From positions 27,416-91,415 of the forward strand of contig CAAGII010000084.1 of assembly GCA_900769875.1 (NCBI GenBank): 64,000 nucleotides of DNA, given 5' to 3'. A program made the translations under genes and the position numbers. Positions 1 through 7,735 of this stretch are shown in pieces. The DNA is from Clostridia bacterium. GTDB taxonomy: Bacteria > Bacillota > Clostridia > Christensenellales > Aristaeellaceae. The notes below the pieces were generated by a model, which saw only the letters and a program-made list of their open reading frames with translations, was not told the DNA's origin and ran no database searches. Position 1 is the first letter of the stretch. Each line of letters starts with the position of its first letter.

Positions 1-1
1 G

Positions 2-1123
2 TTCTCTGACGGCAAGCTGACCACAGGCATCAAATCCCCAGCGATCAAAACAGTTCTGGAGACCTTTGTCCGCCACGGCGCGCCTGATGAGATTCTGTAT
101 CTGCACAAGCCGCATATCGGAACCGATAAGCTCAAGGGTGTGGTTGCCTCCATCCGCAATGAAATCATCGCGCTTGGCGGCGAGGTGCGCTTTGGCGCGC
201 GCATGACCCGCCTTCTGCTCCGCGACTCCTTTGTGGAAGGCGTTGTATACCAGCAGAACGGGGATGAGCATACCCTTCTGACCGATACTGTGCTGCTTTG
301 TATCGGTCACAGCGCGCGTGACACAGTGCAGACGCTGTTCCAGCAGGGCGTGAGAATGATCCAGAAGCCGTTCGCAATCGGGGTACGCATTGAGCATCCT
401 CAGGCTATGATTGATCGTGCGCAGTACGGCAGATTCGCGGGTCATCCTGCGCTACGGGCTGCTGATTACAAGCTTGCCGTCCACACGCCCGACGGGCGCG
501 GCTGCTATACATTCTGCATGTGTCCGGGCGGCGAAGTGATCTGCGCGGCCAGTCAGCCCGACGGTCTTGCCGTAAACGGCATGAGCTACCATGCCCGCGA
601 TGGTGTGAATGCAAACGCTGCTTTGCTGGTAGGCATCAGACCCGATGACTTTCAGGACGATCATCCGCTTGCGGGCTTTGCCATGCAGCGAGCCATCGAA
701 AAAAGAGCCTTCAGCGCTGGTGGAGGCGGCTATCGCGCGCCAGTGCAGCGCGTGGAGGATCTGCTTGCGGGACGTGCCTCCACGCATCTTGGCGTGGTCA
801 AGCCCACCTTTCTCCCCGGCGTAACGCCTGCTGACCTGCGCTCCTGCCTTCCGGAGTACGTCATCGAGGATCTCCGCTTCGGGATTCGCGCCATGGGGCG
901 GCAGCTGCGAGGCTTTGATCATCCGGACGCGCTGCTCACCGGCGTGGAAACACGGTCATCCTCCCCCATCCGCATGCCCAGAAATGACGGCTGCATGGCC
1001 GATGGTCTAAACGGCCTGTTTCCCGTAGGTGAAGGCGCGGGCTTTGCCGGCGGTATCGTCAGTGCAGCCGTGGATGGCATTAGCGCCGCCTGTGCCGCAA
1101 TGGAAAGGAGTCTGAGCCTGTGA
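2..1123 (+). CDS. FAD-dependent dehydrogenase (COG2509-like), 5' truncated
   Basis: The reading frame is already open at base 2 and gives FSDGKLTTGIK, a stretch typical of the uncharacterised COG2509 FAD-dependent dehydrogenases. The N-terminal dinucleotide-binding Rossmann motif must lie before the window. The C-terminus keeps the second FAD-contact region (FPVGEGAGFAGGIVSAAVDG), as in the wider BaiN/HI0933-like flavoprotein group. The substrate is unknown for this family. The gene overlaps the following HAD gene by 4 nt (GTGA), so the two are probably translationally coupled. The family assignment is fairly secure; the function is not. Confidence 0.8.
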   Translation, partial: FSDGKLTTGIKSPAIKTVLETFVRHGAPDEILYLHKPHIGTDKLKGVVASIRNEIIALGGEVRFGARMTRLLLRDSFVEGVVYQQNGDEHTLLTDTVLLCIGHSARDTVQTLFQQGVRMIQKPFAIGVRIEHPQAMIDRAQYGRFAGHPALRAADYKLAVHTPDGRGCYTFCMCPGGEVICAASQPDGLAVNGMSYHARDGVNANAALLVGIRPDDFQDDHPLAGFAMQRAIEKRAFSAGGGGYRAPVQRVEDLLAGRASTHLGVVKPTFLPGVTPADLRSCLPEYVIEDLRFGIRAMGRQLRGFDHPDALLTGVETRSSSPIRMPRNDGCMADGLNGLFPVGEGAGFAGGIVSAAVDGISAACAAMERSLSL

Positions 1124-1770
1124 TTCAAGCAGTTTGCTTCGATATGGACGGCGTACTGGTGGACACGGAGCGTCTGGGCGGTACGCTGCTTGCCATGGCC
1201 GCCCATCTTCCCTCCGATGCGCTTTCTGATTCGCAGTGGCGTTCTCTTTGCGGTACCAGCATGCAGGATACCTGCAACGCCATGGAGCGCTGGTTTCCCG
1301 GTCGGATTGATCGCGAAGCACTGATCGCCGCATGGCCTCGCGTCACGCTGGACTACATCAGAAAGAACGGTTTGCCTGTTAAACCCGGCGCCGATGAAAC
1401 GCTGCGCTCGCTCAAAGCAAAGGGGATCGCGCTGGCTCTCTGCACCTCCAATGAACCCGAGGTGGTACAGGAATACCTGAAAACTGGCGGATGGCATTCG
1501 ATGTTTGACTTCGTGGTCACTGCGCGCGATATTGTCCATGGCAAGCCTGCGCCGGATATCTATCTGAAGGCAGCGCACCGGATGGGCGTCACGCCATCCG
1601 TATGCGCGGGCGTGGAGGACAGTGTTCATGGCGTTCATGCCGTACATGCCGCTGGCATGTACAGCGTGATGGTGCCGGATATGATTCCCTATACGCATCA
1701 GCTGTCCCAACAGGTGGATGTTGTGATACCGGATCTGTTTTCGCTGGAGGCTGCTCTTTGCCTGAAATGA
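1120..1770 (+). CDS. HAD-superfamily hydrolase, beta-phosphoglucomutase/phosphatase type
   Basis: This 216-residue protein has all four HAD motifs: FDMDGVLVDTE near residue 6 (nucleophile Asp and acid/base Asp), the Ser/Thr of CTSN near residue 109, GKPAPDIY (Lys) and GVEDSVHG (metal-binding acid). The helical cap between motifs I and II places it in subfamily I with phosphoglucomutases and sugar or glycolate phosphatases. The GTG start overlaps the upstream stop codon, and AAGGAG lies about 10 nt before it. It should be a soluble cytoplasmic phosphohydrolase or mutase; the substrate cannot be read from the sequence. Confidence 0.85.
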   Translation: MIQAVCFDMDGVLVDTERLGGTLLAMAAHLPSDALSDSQWRSLCGTSMQDTCNAMERWFPGRIDREALIAAWPRVTLDYIRKNGLPVKPGADETLRSLKAKGIALALCTSNEPEVVQEYLKTGGWHSMFDFVVTARDIVHGKPAPDIYLKAAHRMGVTPSVCAGVEDSVHGVHAVHAAGMYSVMVPDMIPYTHQLSQQVDVVIPDLFSLEAALCLK

Positions 1771-1792
1771 TGATCATTTGTTGTCTCTGCGT

Positions 1793-1821
1793 CCTGATGC
1801 CTGCGGCGTCAGGCGTTTTTT
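1793..1821 (+). terminator. Rho-independent terminator after the HAD gene
   Basis: CCTGATGCC and GGCGTCAGG form a 9-bp stem with a 3-nt loop, followed by CG and six T residues. It ends the + strand transcript just before the convergent end of spoIIIAH. Confidence 0.8.
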
Positions 1822-1825
1822 ATGC

Positions 1826-2341
1826 TTACTCTGCGTCCGTCTCCGGCTGCGTGCATACGACACGGACACAGGACGGATCAAGCCCCGCGTGAGCGTCCGC
1901 CAGGGTCAGCACAAGCGTGGTTTCCCCCTCTGTAAGTTCTTCCTTCGCTGTGATGATGGTCAGGCAGCCGCTGCTGTAGACCGCAACGCACGGCGAAAGG
2001 GCAGTCCCCAGCAAAACGCCCTCCATGCTGTTCTGGATGCTTCGCGCCTCCGTCATCTCGATCAGCCGTTCAGCTGCCTTTTGCCGGATTGCATCCTCCA
2101 GCGTCGCATTGTCGTAGAGCGCCTGCAGCGCCGCCATGTCATGCAGCTCTTCCGTGTCGCGCCGTGTGCGATAGCTTTCAACAGGGTCTGCAGATGCGCC
2201 CTTCGCCGTATAGGAAACAGGAATGGTCACCGTGCTGCCCGTGTCTGTTTGCCTGCCCGCGCGCACAGAGGTCACAATCAGCATAATGACCAGAAGCCCC
2301 AGCATCAACAGATTCCTGTACCTGACCAGCCATGCCGTCAT
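1826..2341 (-). CDS. spoIIIAH: Stage III sporulation protein AH
   Basis: This 171-residue protein has one N-terminal membrane segment (about residues 8-24, NLLMLGLLVIMLIVTSV) and a C-terminal extracytoplasmic domain with the EAL..LY.NATLEDAI..KAAE.LI.MTEA pattern of the SpoIIIAH ring-building (YscJ/FliF-like) domain. In Bacillus it spans the space between mother cell and forespore and binds SpoIIQ to form the feeding channel. The ATG at 2341 directly follows the spoIIIAG stop, so I prefer it to a longer upstream start that would overlap spoIIIAG. It is the last gene of the spoIIIA operon. Confidence 0.9.
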   Translation of the reverse strand: MTAWLVRYRNLLMLGLLVIMLIVTSVRAGRQTDTGSTVTIPVSYTAKGASADPVESYRTRRDTEELHDMAALQALYDNATLEDAIRQKAAERLIEMTEARSIQNSMEGVLLGTALSPCVAVYSSGCLTIITAKEELTEGETTLVLTLADAHAGLDPSCVRVVCTQPETDAE

Positions 2342-2342
2342 G

Positions 2343-2687
2343 CTATATCCCCTCCCGTGCGTAGATACCAACAGCATCCGCGTCAAGATGCAACAGCTTC
2401 ATCACCGCTTGATGCAGCCGAAGCTGTACCCCCATATCCTTTGCCCCATCCGCGACAACCACAGCCCCGCAGGGCTGCGCGTCGCTGCCGTCCTTCTGGT
2501 AGTAGAGCGCAACCTCCACCCTGCCTGCGCCCTCCATGGCAGAGAGGACACGCGAGATTCTTGCCTCCTCGGAGGTGGCACTTTGCTCATTTCCAGCCGT
2601 CCGCAGCAGCAGGCAGAGCGCGCAGCAAAGCAGGATGACCGCAATCAGCCAGCCGTCGCGCCTGATGAAGGCTGTCAGTTGTTTCAT
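2343..2687 (-). CDS. spoIIIAG: Stage III sporulation protein AG (short form)
   Basis: This is a 114-residue protein with a membrane segment at about residues 13-28. It is followed by the ring-building core pattern ISRVLSAMEGAGRVEVALYY, GAVVVADGA and the terminal AVMKLLHLDADAVGIY. Bacillus SpoIIIAG is about twice as long because of an inserted beta-rich region that builds the ring crown; that insertion seems absent here. The start overlaps the spoIIIAF stop by 4 nt (ATGA). The assignment rests on the core pattern and on the gene order. Confidence 0.88.
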   Translation of the reverse strand: MKQLTAFIRRDGWLIAVILLCCALCLLLRTAGNEQSATSEEARISRVLSAMEGAGRVEVALYYQKDGSDAQPCGAVVVADGAKDMGVQLRLHQAVMKLLHLDADAVGIYAREGI

Positions 2688-2950
2688 GGCTCCATCGCCT
2701 CCTGCAGCATTTGCCTTGAGCTTTCTTCCCTCGCTTCAAGCTCTCCAAGCCCGGAGCTTTCCAGGATGCTCGACGGCCGCTCCGCATTCCATGGCAAAAC
2801 CAGCATATCCCGCAGGCACTCCGCCCACATGGCCATCATCATCAACCCCATGGCAAGCAGCACTGTTTTTTTCAGCGAGGTGTCAGGGAGCAGTGCCGAA
2901 AGCGCTGCGCAGCACATGCAAATGCCGGCGAACGCATAAATCAGGGACAT
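2684..2950 (-). CDS. spoIIIAF: Stage III sporulation protein AF (short form)
   Basis: This is an 88-residue protein. The first two thirds is hydrophobic, with segments at about 3-22 and 29-47, matching the two N-terminal membrane helices of SpoIIIAF. The large C-terminal soluble domain of the Bacillus protein (about 200 residues in all) is reduced to a short Glu-rich tail. GGAGGT lies 5 nt before the ATG. The identity rests mainly on position between spoIIIAE and spoIIIAG and on the membrane topology. Confidence 0.8.
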   Translation of the reverse strand: MSLIYAFAGICMCCAALSALLPDTSLKKTVLLAMGLMMMAMWAECLRDMLVLPWNAERPSSILESSGLGELEAREESSRQMLQEAMEP

Positions 2951-2963
2951 GAGCTACCTCCGT

Positions 2964-4097
2964 TCATCGCAGCATCACAATCATGCCGCTGACTGCGATC
3001 ATCTGAGCGATCAGCATCAGAAACATCGCGCCTGCGCTAAGCTCGATGACAAACAGCAGCATCAGCAGCTCAGAGAAATCGTGGATGCAGTCGCCAAGCC
3101 CTCCATCGGATACCGGCTGCATCAGCGCCGCGGCAAGCTTGTACAGCACCGCAGCAGCTAGCGTCTGACAAAGCGGGCCAAGGCTCCAGCTCAGGGTCAT
3201 CATCAGTCCCGTCACACCAAGCGCGCTTTGCACAAGCAATCCGCTGCCCACGAGCGCATCCACCGTATCAGCGAAAAGCCCACCCACGAAAGGAACAAAG
3301 TTATCAAGGGCATACTTCGCCGTGCGGATGGTAATGCCATCCACCGCAGCTGCTGACACGCCCCGCGTCACCAGCACGCCAATGAACACTGTGAAGCATA
3401 TGCCCAGCGTCCATGATGCCGCATCCTTCGCCAGCTTTGCGAGACGGTCCAGCCGAATGCCCTTTCCAAGATGGCAAAGCATGGTCATGACCGCCGCGCA
3501 GGCAGTGAGCGGAAGCGTGGCATGCTCCAGAATAGCCGTCACCCCACTGGAAGCCGCAACCACAGCCGGCTGCATCAGCGCCGAGCCAGACGCGCCGCCC
3601 ACAGCCGCCATCAGCGTCAGCAGTATGGGGAAAAGCCCCTGCATGCCTTCACTGATGCGCTTCACCGTGTCAGTGCAAAGCTTTGTATGGTCGCTGATAT
3701 CCTGCGTCAGAAAGACGCATACCATCAGCCCGCACACCACCTGACCACCATCCGACGCTTTTCCGGGCAGCCTGCCAAGGATGGCCCACACAAGCGCAGG
3801 CGCCATCAGGCGCGTGATGCGCCAGAGGCTTCCGCTCCACGAAGCTGCGAAGCGATTCATGAGCAGACGCATGACTTCATCAAAGGAGAGGGTGATCTCT
3901 CCACGGGCAAGGCTTCGCAGCGTTTCGCGAAAGCCACCAGTTGATGTGAAGGGATCATCCTCGCTGAGCAGGCTTTCGAGTGACGCTGCATCCAGTGTAT
4001 CAATCACCTGATCGATCGCCGCGCCCAGTCCCTCGCCAAGGGCGCAGCACGGCAACAGGATCAGCATCGACGCAAGAAGAACCGCTGCGCATCTCAT
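2964..4097 (-). CDS. spoIIIAE: Stage III sporulation protein AE
   Basis: This is a 377-residue polytopic membrane protein with an N-terminal signal-like segment (MRCAAVLLASMLILLPCC) and multiple helices to the C-terminus. The segments ALDNFVPFVGGLFADTVD and ELLMLLFVIEL are typical of SpoIIIAE, the putative export-channel component of the feeding-tube apparatus. I use the ATG at 4097, which overlaps the spoIIIAD stop (ATGA). A longer open frame upstream would run inside spoIIIAD and carries no membrane-protein character. Confidence 0.93.
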   Translation of the reverse strand: MRCAAVLLASMLILLPCCALGEGLGAAIDQVIDTLDAASLESLLSEDDPFTSTGGFRETLRSLARGEITLSFDEVMRLLMNRFAASWSGSLWRITRLMAPALVWAILGRLPGKASDGGQVVCGLMVCVFLTQDISDHTKLCTDTVKRISEGMQGLFPILLTLMAAVGGASGSALMQPAVVAASSGVTAILEHATLPLTACAAVMTMLCHLGKGIRLDRLAKLAKDAASWTLGICFTVFIGVLVTRGVSAAAVDGITIRTAKYALDNFVPFVGGLFADTVDALVGSGLLVQSALGVTGLMMTLSWSLGPLCQTLAAAVLYKLAAALMQPVSDGGLGDCIHDFSELLMLLFVIELSAGAMFLMLIAQMIAVSGMIVMLR

Positions 4098-4480
4098 GGC
4101 GCAAGGGACAGAATCTGCCGCAGCAGCGTCTGCATTGCCGGAAGCGCAAGCGTGAGTATCATCACCCGTCCGGCCAGCTCTGTTTTCATGGCAAGCCCCT
4201 GTTCGCCCGCGTCCCTGCAGGTCTGGGCTGCAAAGTCCATCAGCAGGCTCACTCCGGTGATTTTCAGCAGCTGCGACAGATAGACGGGCTTGACTCCGCT
4301 TTGCTGCGAAAGCGAAACAACGCCTTCCATGATCTGTTTTAGTCCTGGAAGCAGCATCAGCAGCAGAAGCGCACCGGCGCATACCGCACAGGCAATCCCT
4401 GCCTCCGGCTTGATTTGGCGCAGCATCAGCAGCAAAAGCGCCGAGGCTATGGCAAAGCCAGCCATTTTCATTGCATCCAT
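4094..4480 (-). CDS. spoIIIAD: Stage III sporulation protein AD
   Basis: This is a 128-residue membrane protein, close to the usual length of about 130. It has hydrophobic segments at about 6-21, 28-45 and 103-124, and the conserved GVKPVYLSQLLKITGVSLLMDFAA region of the SpoIIIAC/AD family. It is part of the mother-cell side of the SpoIIIA-SpoIIQ channel. GGAGGG precedes the ATG by 5 nt. Confidence 0.92.
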   Translation of the reverse strand: MDAMKMAGFAIASALLLLMLRQIKPEAGIACAVCAGALLLLMLLPGLKQIMEGVVSLSQQSGVKPVYLSQLLKITGVSLLMDFAAQTCRDAGEQGLAMKTELAGRVMILTLALPAMQTLLRQILSLAP

Positions 4481-4496
4481 GGCGTCCCTCCAAGGA

Positions 4497-4694
4497 TCAA
4501 TAGAGCTGGAATATGCTTTGCACCTGCGTAAACAGGCGGCTCACCACATCAACAACCATGAGCAGGGCAACTGCGCAGCCCGCAATGGCGGCAAGGCTTG
4601 CAAGCTCATCGCGGCCGGCCTGTTTGAGCACAGTTGATACCGCCCATGTCATCATGCCTACACCGGCAATGCGAAGCAGCAGATCAATGCCCAT
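4497..4694 (-). CDS. spoIIIAC: Stage III sporulation protein AC
   Basis: This 65-residue protein has two membrane helices and the family pattern DLLLRIAGVGMMTWAVSTVLKQAGRD. Its length and sequence match SpoIIIAC. GGAGAG lies just before the ATG. It sits between spoIIIAB and spoIIIAD in the canonical order. Confidence 0.93.
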   Translation of the reverse strand: MGIDLLLRIAGVGMMTWAVSTVLKQAGRDELASLAAIAGCAVALLMVVDVVSRLFTQVQSIFQLY

Positions 4695-4706
4695 GTTCTC
4701 TCCTTG

Positions 4707-5192
4707 CTACAGCAGCATCAGCATCAGGCTTGCGCCGATTGTCCAGCCAAGGCTCGTCCACATTTTTGCATCCACCGCCGCCTTTGGCGCGACGGACGCG
4801 TACATCAGGCTAATTTCATCGGCAGCCTGCGTGGCTGCCAGCGAACGCTCCGCCGCGCTTCCGGCGCTGATTCTGCGCAGGCATCGCGTGACAATGTCCG
4901 CTTCCGGGACACGCTCAGGCTGGTAAAGCGCATCCAGCGATGCAAGCGGCTGCATCCGCTGGAGCCTTGCGATCCGCCTGAGCTGTTCATCGGGAGACTG
5001 GGCAGTGGTCGCGACATGCTCAAGGCAGGCCGGAAGCGGATATTCCCCCTGCCCCAGCAGCAGCGACAGATGCCGCAGCAGCTCCTCCCAGCGCTTGAGA
5101 GAAGCAGCCTGCCTGCGCAGCACGGCACCATAGCGCGAACCTGCCACCCCGCAGCAAAGCCCAGCGATCAATGCCGGTATCACGCTCGTCAC
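4707..5192 (-). CDS. spoIIIAB: Stage III sporulation protein AB
   Basis: This 161-residue protein has an N-terminal hydrophobic segment (about 3-20), an amphipathic helical middle (RRQAASLKRWEELLRHLSLLL) and a C-terminal membrane helix (about 142-160), as in SpoIIIAB. The start is GTG at 5192, overlapping the spoIIIAA stop (GTGA). This fits the family better than the longer in-frame ATG, which would extend into spoIIIAA. Confidence 0.88.
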   Translation of the reverse strand: MTSVIPALIAGLCCGVAGSRYGAVLRRQAASLKRWEELLRHLSLLLGQGEYPLPACLEHVATTAQSPDEQLRRIARLQRMQPLASLDALYQPERVPEADIVTRCLRRISAGSAAERSLAATQAADEISLMYASVAPKAAVDAKMWTSLGWTIGASLMLMLL

Positions 5193-6091
5193 AGGCTCTT
5201 CACCGGGCTTCCTGTGCGGTCGTACACACACTGGATTTGTCCTCCGCCATCCGGATGCAGCAGCACGAACCAGTCAAAGCACCTGCTCGCCATGAGCGAC
5301 GCCATGGACGATCTTCCTGCCAGCTCATGCAGGGAAGAAGCATGCACAGAAGCCATCACCGCCACACCACAGGCGATCGCCTCCCGTACAGCCGCCGCGT
5401 CCCCTGAGCCTCCCAGCTCGTCGGTGACGATAACCTGCGCCGACATGGACCGAACCAGCCATGGCACGGCATACTCGCGCGGACAGCCATCCAGCACGTC
5501 AGTCCATTCCCCCACATCAAGCTGCGGCACGCCATCCACACTGGCAGCAAGTTCACCACGTTCATCAATCATCGCGACCTGACATGGTTTCGCGCCCGAG
5601 CCGAGCTGTCTTGCAAGGTCGCGCAGCATGGTGGTTTTGCCTGACCCCGGCGCGCCAATGATCAGCATGGAATTGACTCTGTCATGGTGGAAGGCAAAGC
5701 CCATCAGCCCGTCAGCACATCCCGGCCATGACGACGCAATACGGATGCACAGACTGCCAATCTTTCGCAGCTCCGGTTTCAGGCCATGCATGCACACATG
5801 CCCGCTCAGTCCCATGCGATGCCCGCCCCGCAGCGTCACATAGCCTTCGCGTGTTTCCTCGCTGTGGGTGTACAGGCCATGATCGCATAACGCCTCCGCA
5901 AGCAGCGCAACCTCGTGGCTGTCCGGCCGCCATTTAAGCGCTGTCATCCTGTTTGCCGTGCAGAAAACCACCGGTTTGTCCGCGCGGATGCGGATTTCCC
6001 GCAGCTCACCCGGATAAAGCAGCTCCATCTCCGTGCATACTTCCTCGGGAAAACAGGGCGAAAGGAATTCCTTGGTCGCCTGCCAGTCCAT
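5189..6091 (-). CDS. spoIIIAA: Stage III sporulation protein AA (secretion-type ATPase)
   Basis: This is a 300-residue protein. It has a Walker A motif GAPGSGKTTMLRDL, a Walker B-like AMIDERGEL and the VIVTDELGG segment, all characteristic of SpoIIIAA, the type II/IV secretion-like ATPase of the feeding channel. The start ATG (MDWQATKEF) has GGAGGTG 7 nt upstream. Longer upstream starts would run into the L,D-transpeptidase gene, which ends only 16 nt before this start. Confidence 0.94.
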   Translation of the reverse strand: MDWQATKEFLSPCFPEEVCTEMELLYPGELREIRIRADKPVVFCTANRMTALKWRPDSHEVALLAEALCDHGLYTHSEETREGYVTLRGGHRMGLSGHVCMHGLKPELRKIGSLCIRIASSWPGCADGLMGFAFHHDRVNSMLIIGAPGSGKTTMLRDLARQLGSGAKPCQVAMIDERGELAASVDGVPQLDVGEWTDVLDGCPREYAVPWLVRSMSAQVIVTDELGGSGDAAAVREAIACGVAVMASVHASSLHELAGRSSMASLMASRCFDWFVLLHPDGGGQIQCVYDRTGSPVKSL

Positions 6092-6107
6092 GCCATCCAC
6101 CTCCCCG

Positions 6108-6758
6108 TTATTCAAATGCGGATAATCCGAGCGCGCCATACACAGACCAATCCACTGTATTACCGTCAGGAAGACCTGCATCCCTTCTGGCCCTGCGCAC
6201 CGATTGCTGCGTGGCTGCGCCATATCGGCCATCCGCACGTCCATCATAGTAGCCAAGCGCTTTCAGCCGTCTCTGAAGGGCGCGTACATGGCTGCCCGTA
6301 TCACCATCCCGAATGGTTTTCAGACCCCAGCCCCATTCGCCGTACGGACCGCTGAAAATGACCACTGTGGTACCATTGGGCACGAGCGAGTATAGCTCCT
6401 CCGCATCCTTCACATACATACGGATACAGCCGTGGCTTGCGCTTGTCCCGATACTGGACGGTTTGTCTGTGCCATGAATGCCATACTGTCCCCACGGCAC
6501 GCTCAGTCCCAGAAAGCATGTGCCGAAACCGCACATATCGCCGTGGAACCTGCTGTTGATTGTAAACACCCCGAGCGGTGTGGGCGTGTCCCGCTTGCCT
6601 GTTGCAACGGCATAGCGGCGGATCAGTTCGCCGTCACGCCAGAGATAGAGCTGCTTTGCGTCCACGTCCACATCAATCTCGTAATGTGGCGCCCGCGCCG
6701 GCGCTGATGCGACCACGGTCAGTATCATGGCAAGCAGCAATACGGCACCCCTGCGCAA
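6108..6758 (-). CDS. Secreted L,D-transpeptidase with peptidoglycan-binding domain
   Basis: The protein (about 216 residues) has a signal peptide (RRGAVLLLAMILTVVASAPARA), then a YkuD catalytic domain with H near 95 and the SHGCIRM motif near 108-114 containing the catalytic Cys. A C-terminal peptidoglycan-binding repeat follows (RALQRRLKALGYYDGRADGRYG). Such enzymes form 3-3 peptidoglycan cross-links or anchor proteins. The start is uncertain. The GTG at 6767 overlaps its only Shine-Dalgarno sequence, whereas the TTG at 6758 has GGAGG at good spacing. Only 16 nt separate it from spoIIIAA, which suggests co-transcription and a role in the spore envelope (inference). Confidence 0.88.
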   Translation of the reverse strand: MRRGAVLLLAMILTVVASAPARAPHYEIDVDVDAKQLYLWRDGELIRRYAVATGKRDTPTPLGVFTINSRFHGDMCGFGTCFLGLSVPWGQYGIHGTDKPSSIGTSASHGCIRMYVKDAEELYSLVPNGTTVVIFSGPYGEWGWGLKTIRDGDTGSHVRALQRRLKALGYYDGRADGRYGAATQQSVRRARRDAGLPDGNTVDWSVYGALGLSAFE

Positions 6759-6787
6759 GCCCTCCACCTCCCGTCATCCCATGGTGA

Positions 6788-6817
6788 TATGTATGCGTGC
6801 CGGCTTGACCTCATGAC
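6788..6817 (-). promoter_or_regulatory. Candidate sporulation (sigma-E-like) promoter upstream of the L,D-transpeptidase/spoIIIA genes
   Basis: On the - strand, GTCATGA, 15 nt and CATACATA lie about 30 bp before the L,D-transpeptidase start. The downstream hexamer resembles the sigma-E/K -10 (CATACA). The -35 match is weak, so this is only a candidate. Confidence 0.3.
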
Positions 6818-6874
6818 TCCGCCGCTTCGGCGCATTCACTTCGCCCAGATCATTGAAAAATTTTCTTAAAGCTA

Positions 6875-6902
6875 TTGACAAACTGCTGAAAAGGGATATA
6901 AT
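6875..6902 (+). promoter_or_regulatory. Sigma-A promoter of tRNA-Lys
   Basis: A perfect TTGACA and a perfect TATAAT are separated by 16 nt and end 23 nt before the tRNA. This is as expected for a strongly expressed tRNA gene. Confidence 0.85.
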
Positions 6903-6925
6903 ATAGAGCGTTGCCTGACAGATGA

Positions 6926-7001
6926 GCACCATTAGCTCAGTTGGTAGAGCACCTGACTCTTAATCAGGGTGTCTAGGGTTCGAGTCCCTAATGGTGTACC
7001 A
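6926..7001 (+). tRNA. tRNA-Lys (anticodon CTT), CCA encoded
   Basis: The 76-nt sequence folds as a full cloverleaf. The acceptor is GCACCAT/ATGGTGT with one G-T pair at the end, the D arm contains AGCTCAGTTGGTAGAGC, the anticodon stem is CCTGA/TCAGG with loop CTCTTAA, and the T arm is AGGG/TTCGAGT/CCCT. The 3' CCA is encoded. The anticodon CTT reads the AAG lysine codon. Confidence 0.97.
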
Positions 7002-7002
7002 A

Positions 7003-7050
7003 AAAAAGAACCGAACGTCATTCCTTCGTGGAATGTGTTCGGTTCTTTTT
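7003..7050 (+). terminator. Terminator of tRNA-Lys
   Basis: AAAAAGAACCGAAC pairs with GTTCGGTTCTTTTT, with a further internal CATTCC/GGAATG stem around the loop. It starts 2 nt after the tRNA and ends in five T. Confidence 0.9.
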
Positions 7051-7085
7051 ATCACATAACAACCGCATGTGAGGAAATCACGCAA

Positions 7086-7124
7086 CAGGAGGCATCCGTT
7101 CATCTGGATGCCTCCTGCGTTTTT
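7086..7124 (+). terminator. Second hairpin terminator between tRNA-Lys and the ASRT-like gene
   Basis: CAGGAGGCATCC and GGATGCCTCCTG form a perfect 12-bp stem with an 8-nt loop, followed on the + strand by CGTTTTT. It could back up tRNA termination. On the - strand it would also terminate the ASRT-like gene, though with a poorer T tract. Confidence 0.65.
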
Positions 7125-7168
7125 CGTATGCCTTCTGTTCTGTCCTGTCTGATCGCTCAAGCGGACAA

Positions 7169-7531
7169 TCAGACGCCATAGGGAATCGTAGTCATCAGCG
7201 CCATTTCCGGCTGGGATACGTCCATGCGGCTATGCTGCATGACCACAGGTGCATCGCTTTCCACAAGCACCGCGTAGCTCACGCCATGAGGAATTTTCTC
7301 CCCTGCATCGTTCACCAGCTTGTCAAGACGGATGTGATTGGTGCGCTTTGCGCCGCACACCGCCGTAAAGCCGGTCATGGGATCACGATCCTCAAAGAAG
7401 ATCGTCAGCTTGATATGCGCCTCCGTGTCGGTCACATTCAGGGCGCACACTGCTTCGTGGCTGACAAAATCACCGTTCGCGGTAGGATTCATATAGCCGT
7501 CAGGAATGAGCCAGGTCAGCTTACCAATCAT
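7169..7531 (-). CDS. ASRT-family (sensory rhodopsin transducer-like) small-molecule-binding protein
   Basis: This 120-residue protein matches the PF07100 pattern: MIGKLTWLIPDGY, NGDFVSHEAVCALN, IFFEDRDP, KRTNHIRLDKL, PHGVSYAVLVESDAPVVMQHSRMD and ALMTTIPYG. The family forms a small beta-sandwich. Comparative work proposed that most members bind sugars or related small molecules rather than serve rhodopsins. No rhodopsin gene is visible here. It is divergent from a rhamnogalacturonan operon, which fits a carbohydrate ligand. AAAGGAG precedes the ATG at 7531; longer upstream in-frame starts are not supported by a Shine-Dalgarno. Confidence 0.88.
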   Translation of the reverse strand: MIGKLTWLIPDGYMNPTANGDFVSHEAVCALNVTDTEAHIKLTIFFEDRDPMTGFTAVCGAKRTNHIRLDKLVNDAGEKIPHGVSYAVLVESDAPVVMQHSRMDVSQPEMALMTTIPYGV

Positions 7532-7562
7532 ACATATCGCTCCTTTGCAGGTTGTTATACAT

Positions 7563-7591
7563 AGTATAGCACGCCGCTTCGCGTTTTGCAA
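7563..7591 (-). promoter_or_regulatory. Sigma-A promoter of the ASRT-like gene
   Basis: On the - strand, TTGCAA, 17 nt and TATACT lie 32 bp before the start codon. This is a good housekeeping promoter. Confidence 0.75.
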
Positions 7592-7653
7592 TCATCCATG
7601 CCCTCAGGATCGCCGGAATCATGAAAGAACACGGTCAATTTCCGCCTTCCCCA

Positions 7654-7682
7654 TAGACAAAAAGGTCACTTTCTGCTACAAT
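7654..7682 (+). promoter_or_regulatory. Promoter of the GH105-esterase-GH112 operon
   Basis: TAGACA, 17 nt and TACAAT lie 53 bp before the GH105 start. It is divergent from the ASRT-like promoter, 60-90 bp away. Confidence 0.65.
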
Positions 7683-7735
7683 ATTGCCAGATATCCCTCG
7701 CATACCAAATCATTGGATACTGAGGAGGAGAACTC

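Noticed and set aside
4098..4493. N-terminal extension of spoIIIAE upstream of 4097
   Set aside because: It lies within spoIIIAD in another frame, and the ATG at 4097 forms the usual ATGA overlap and starts a hydrophobic leader.
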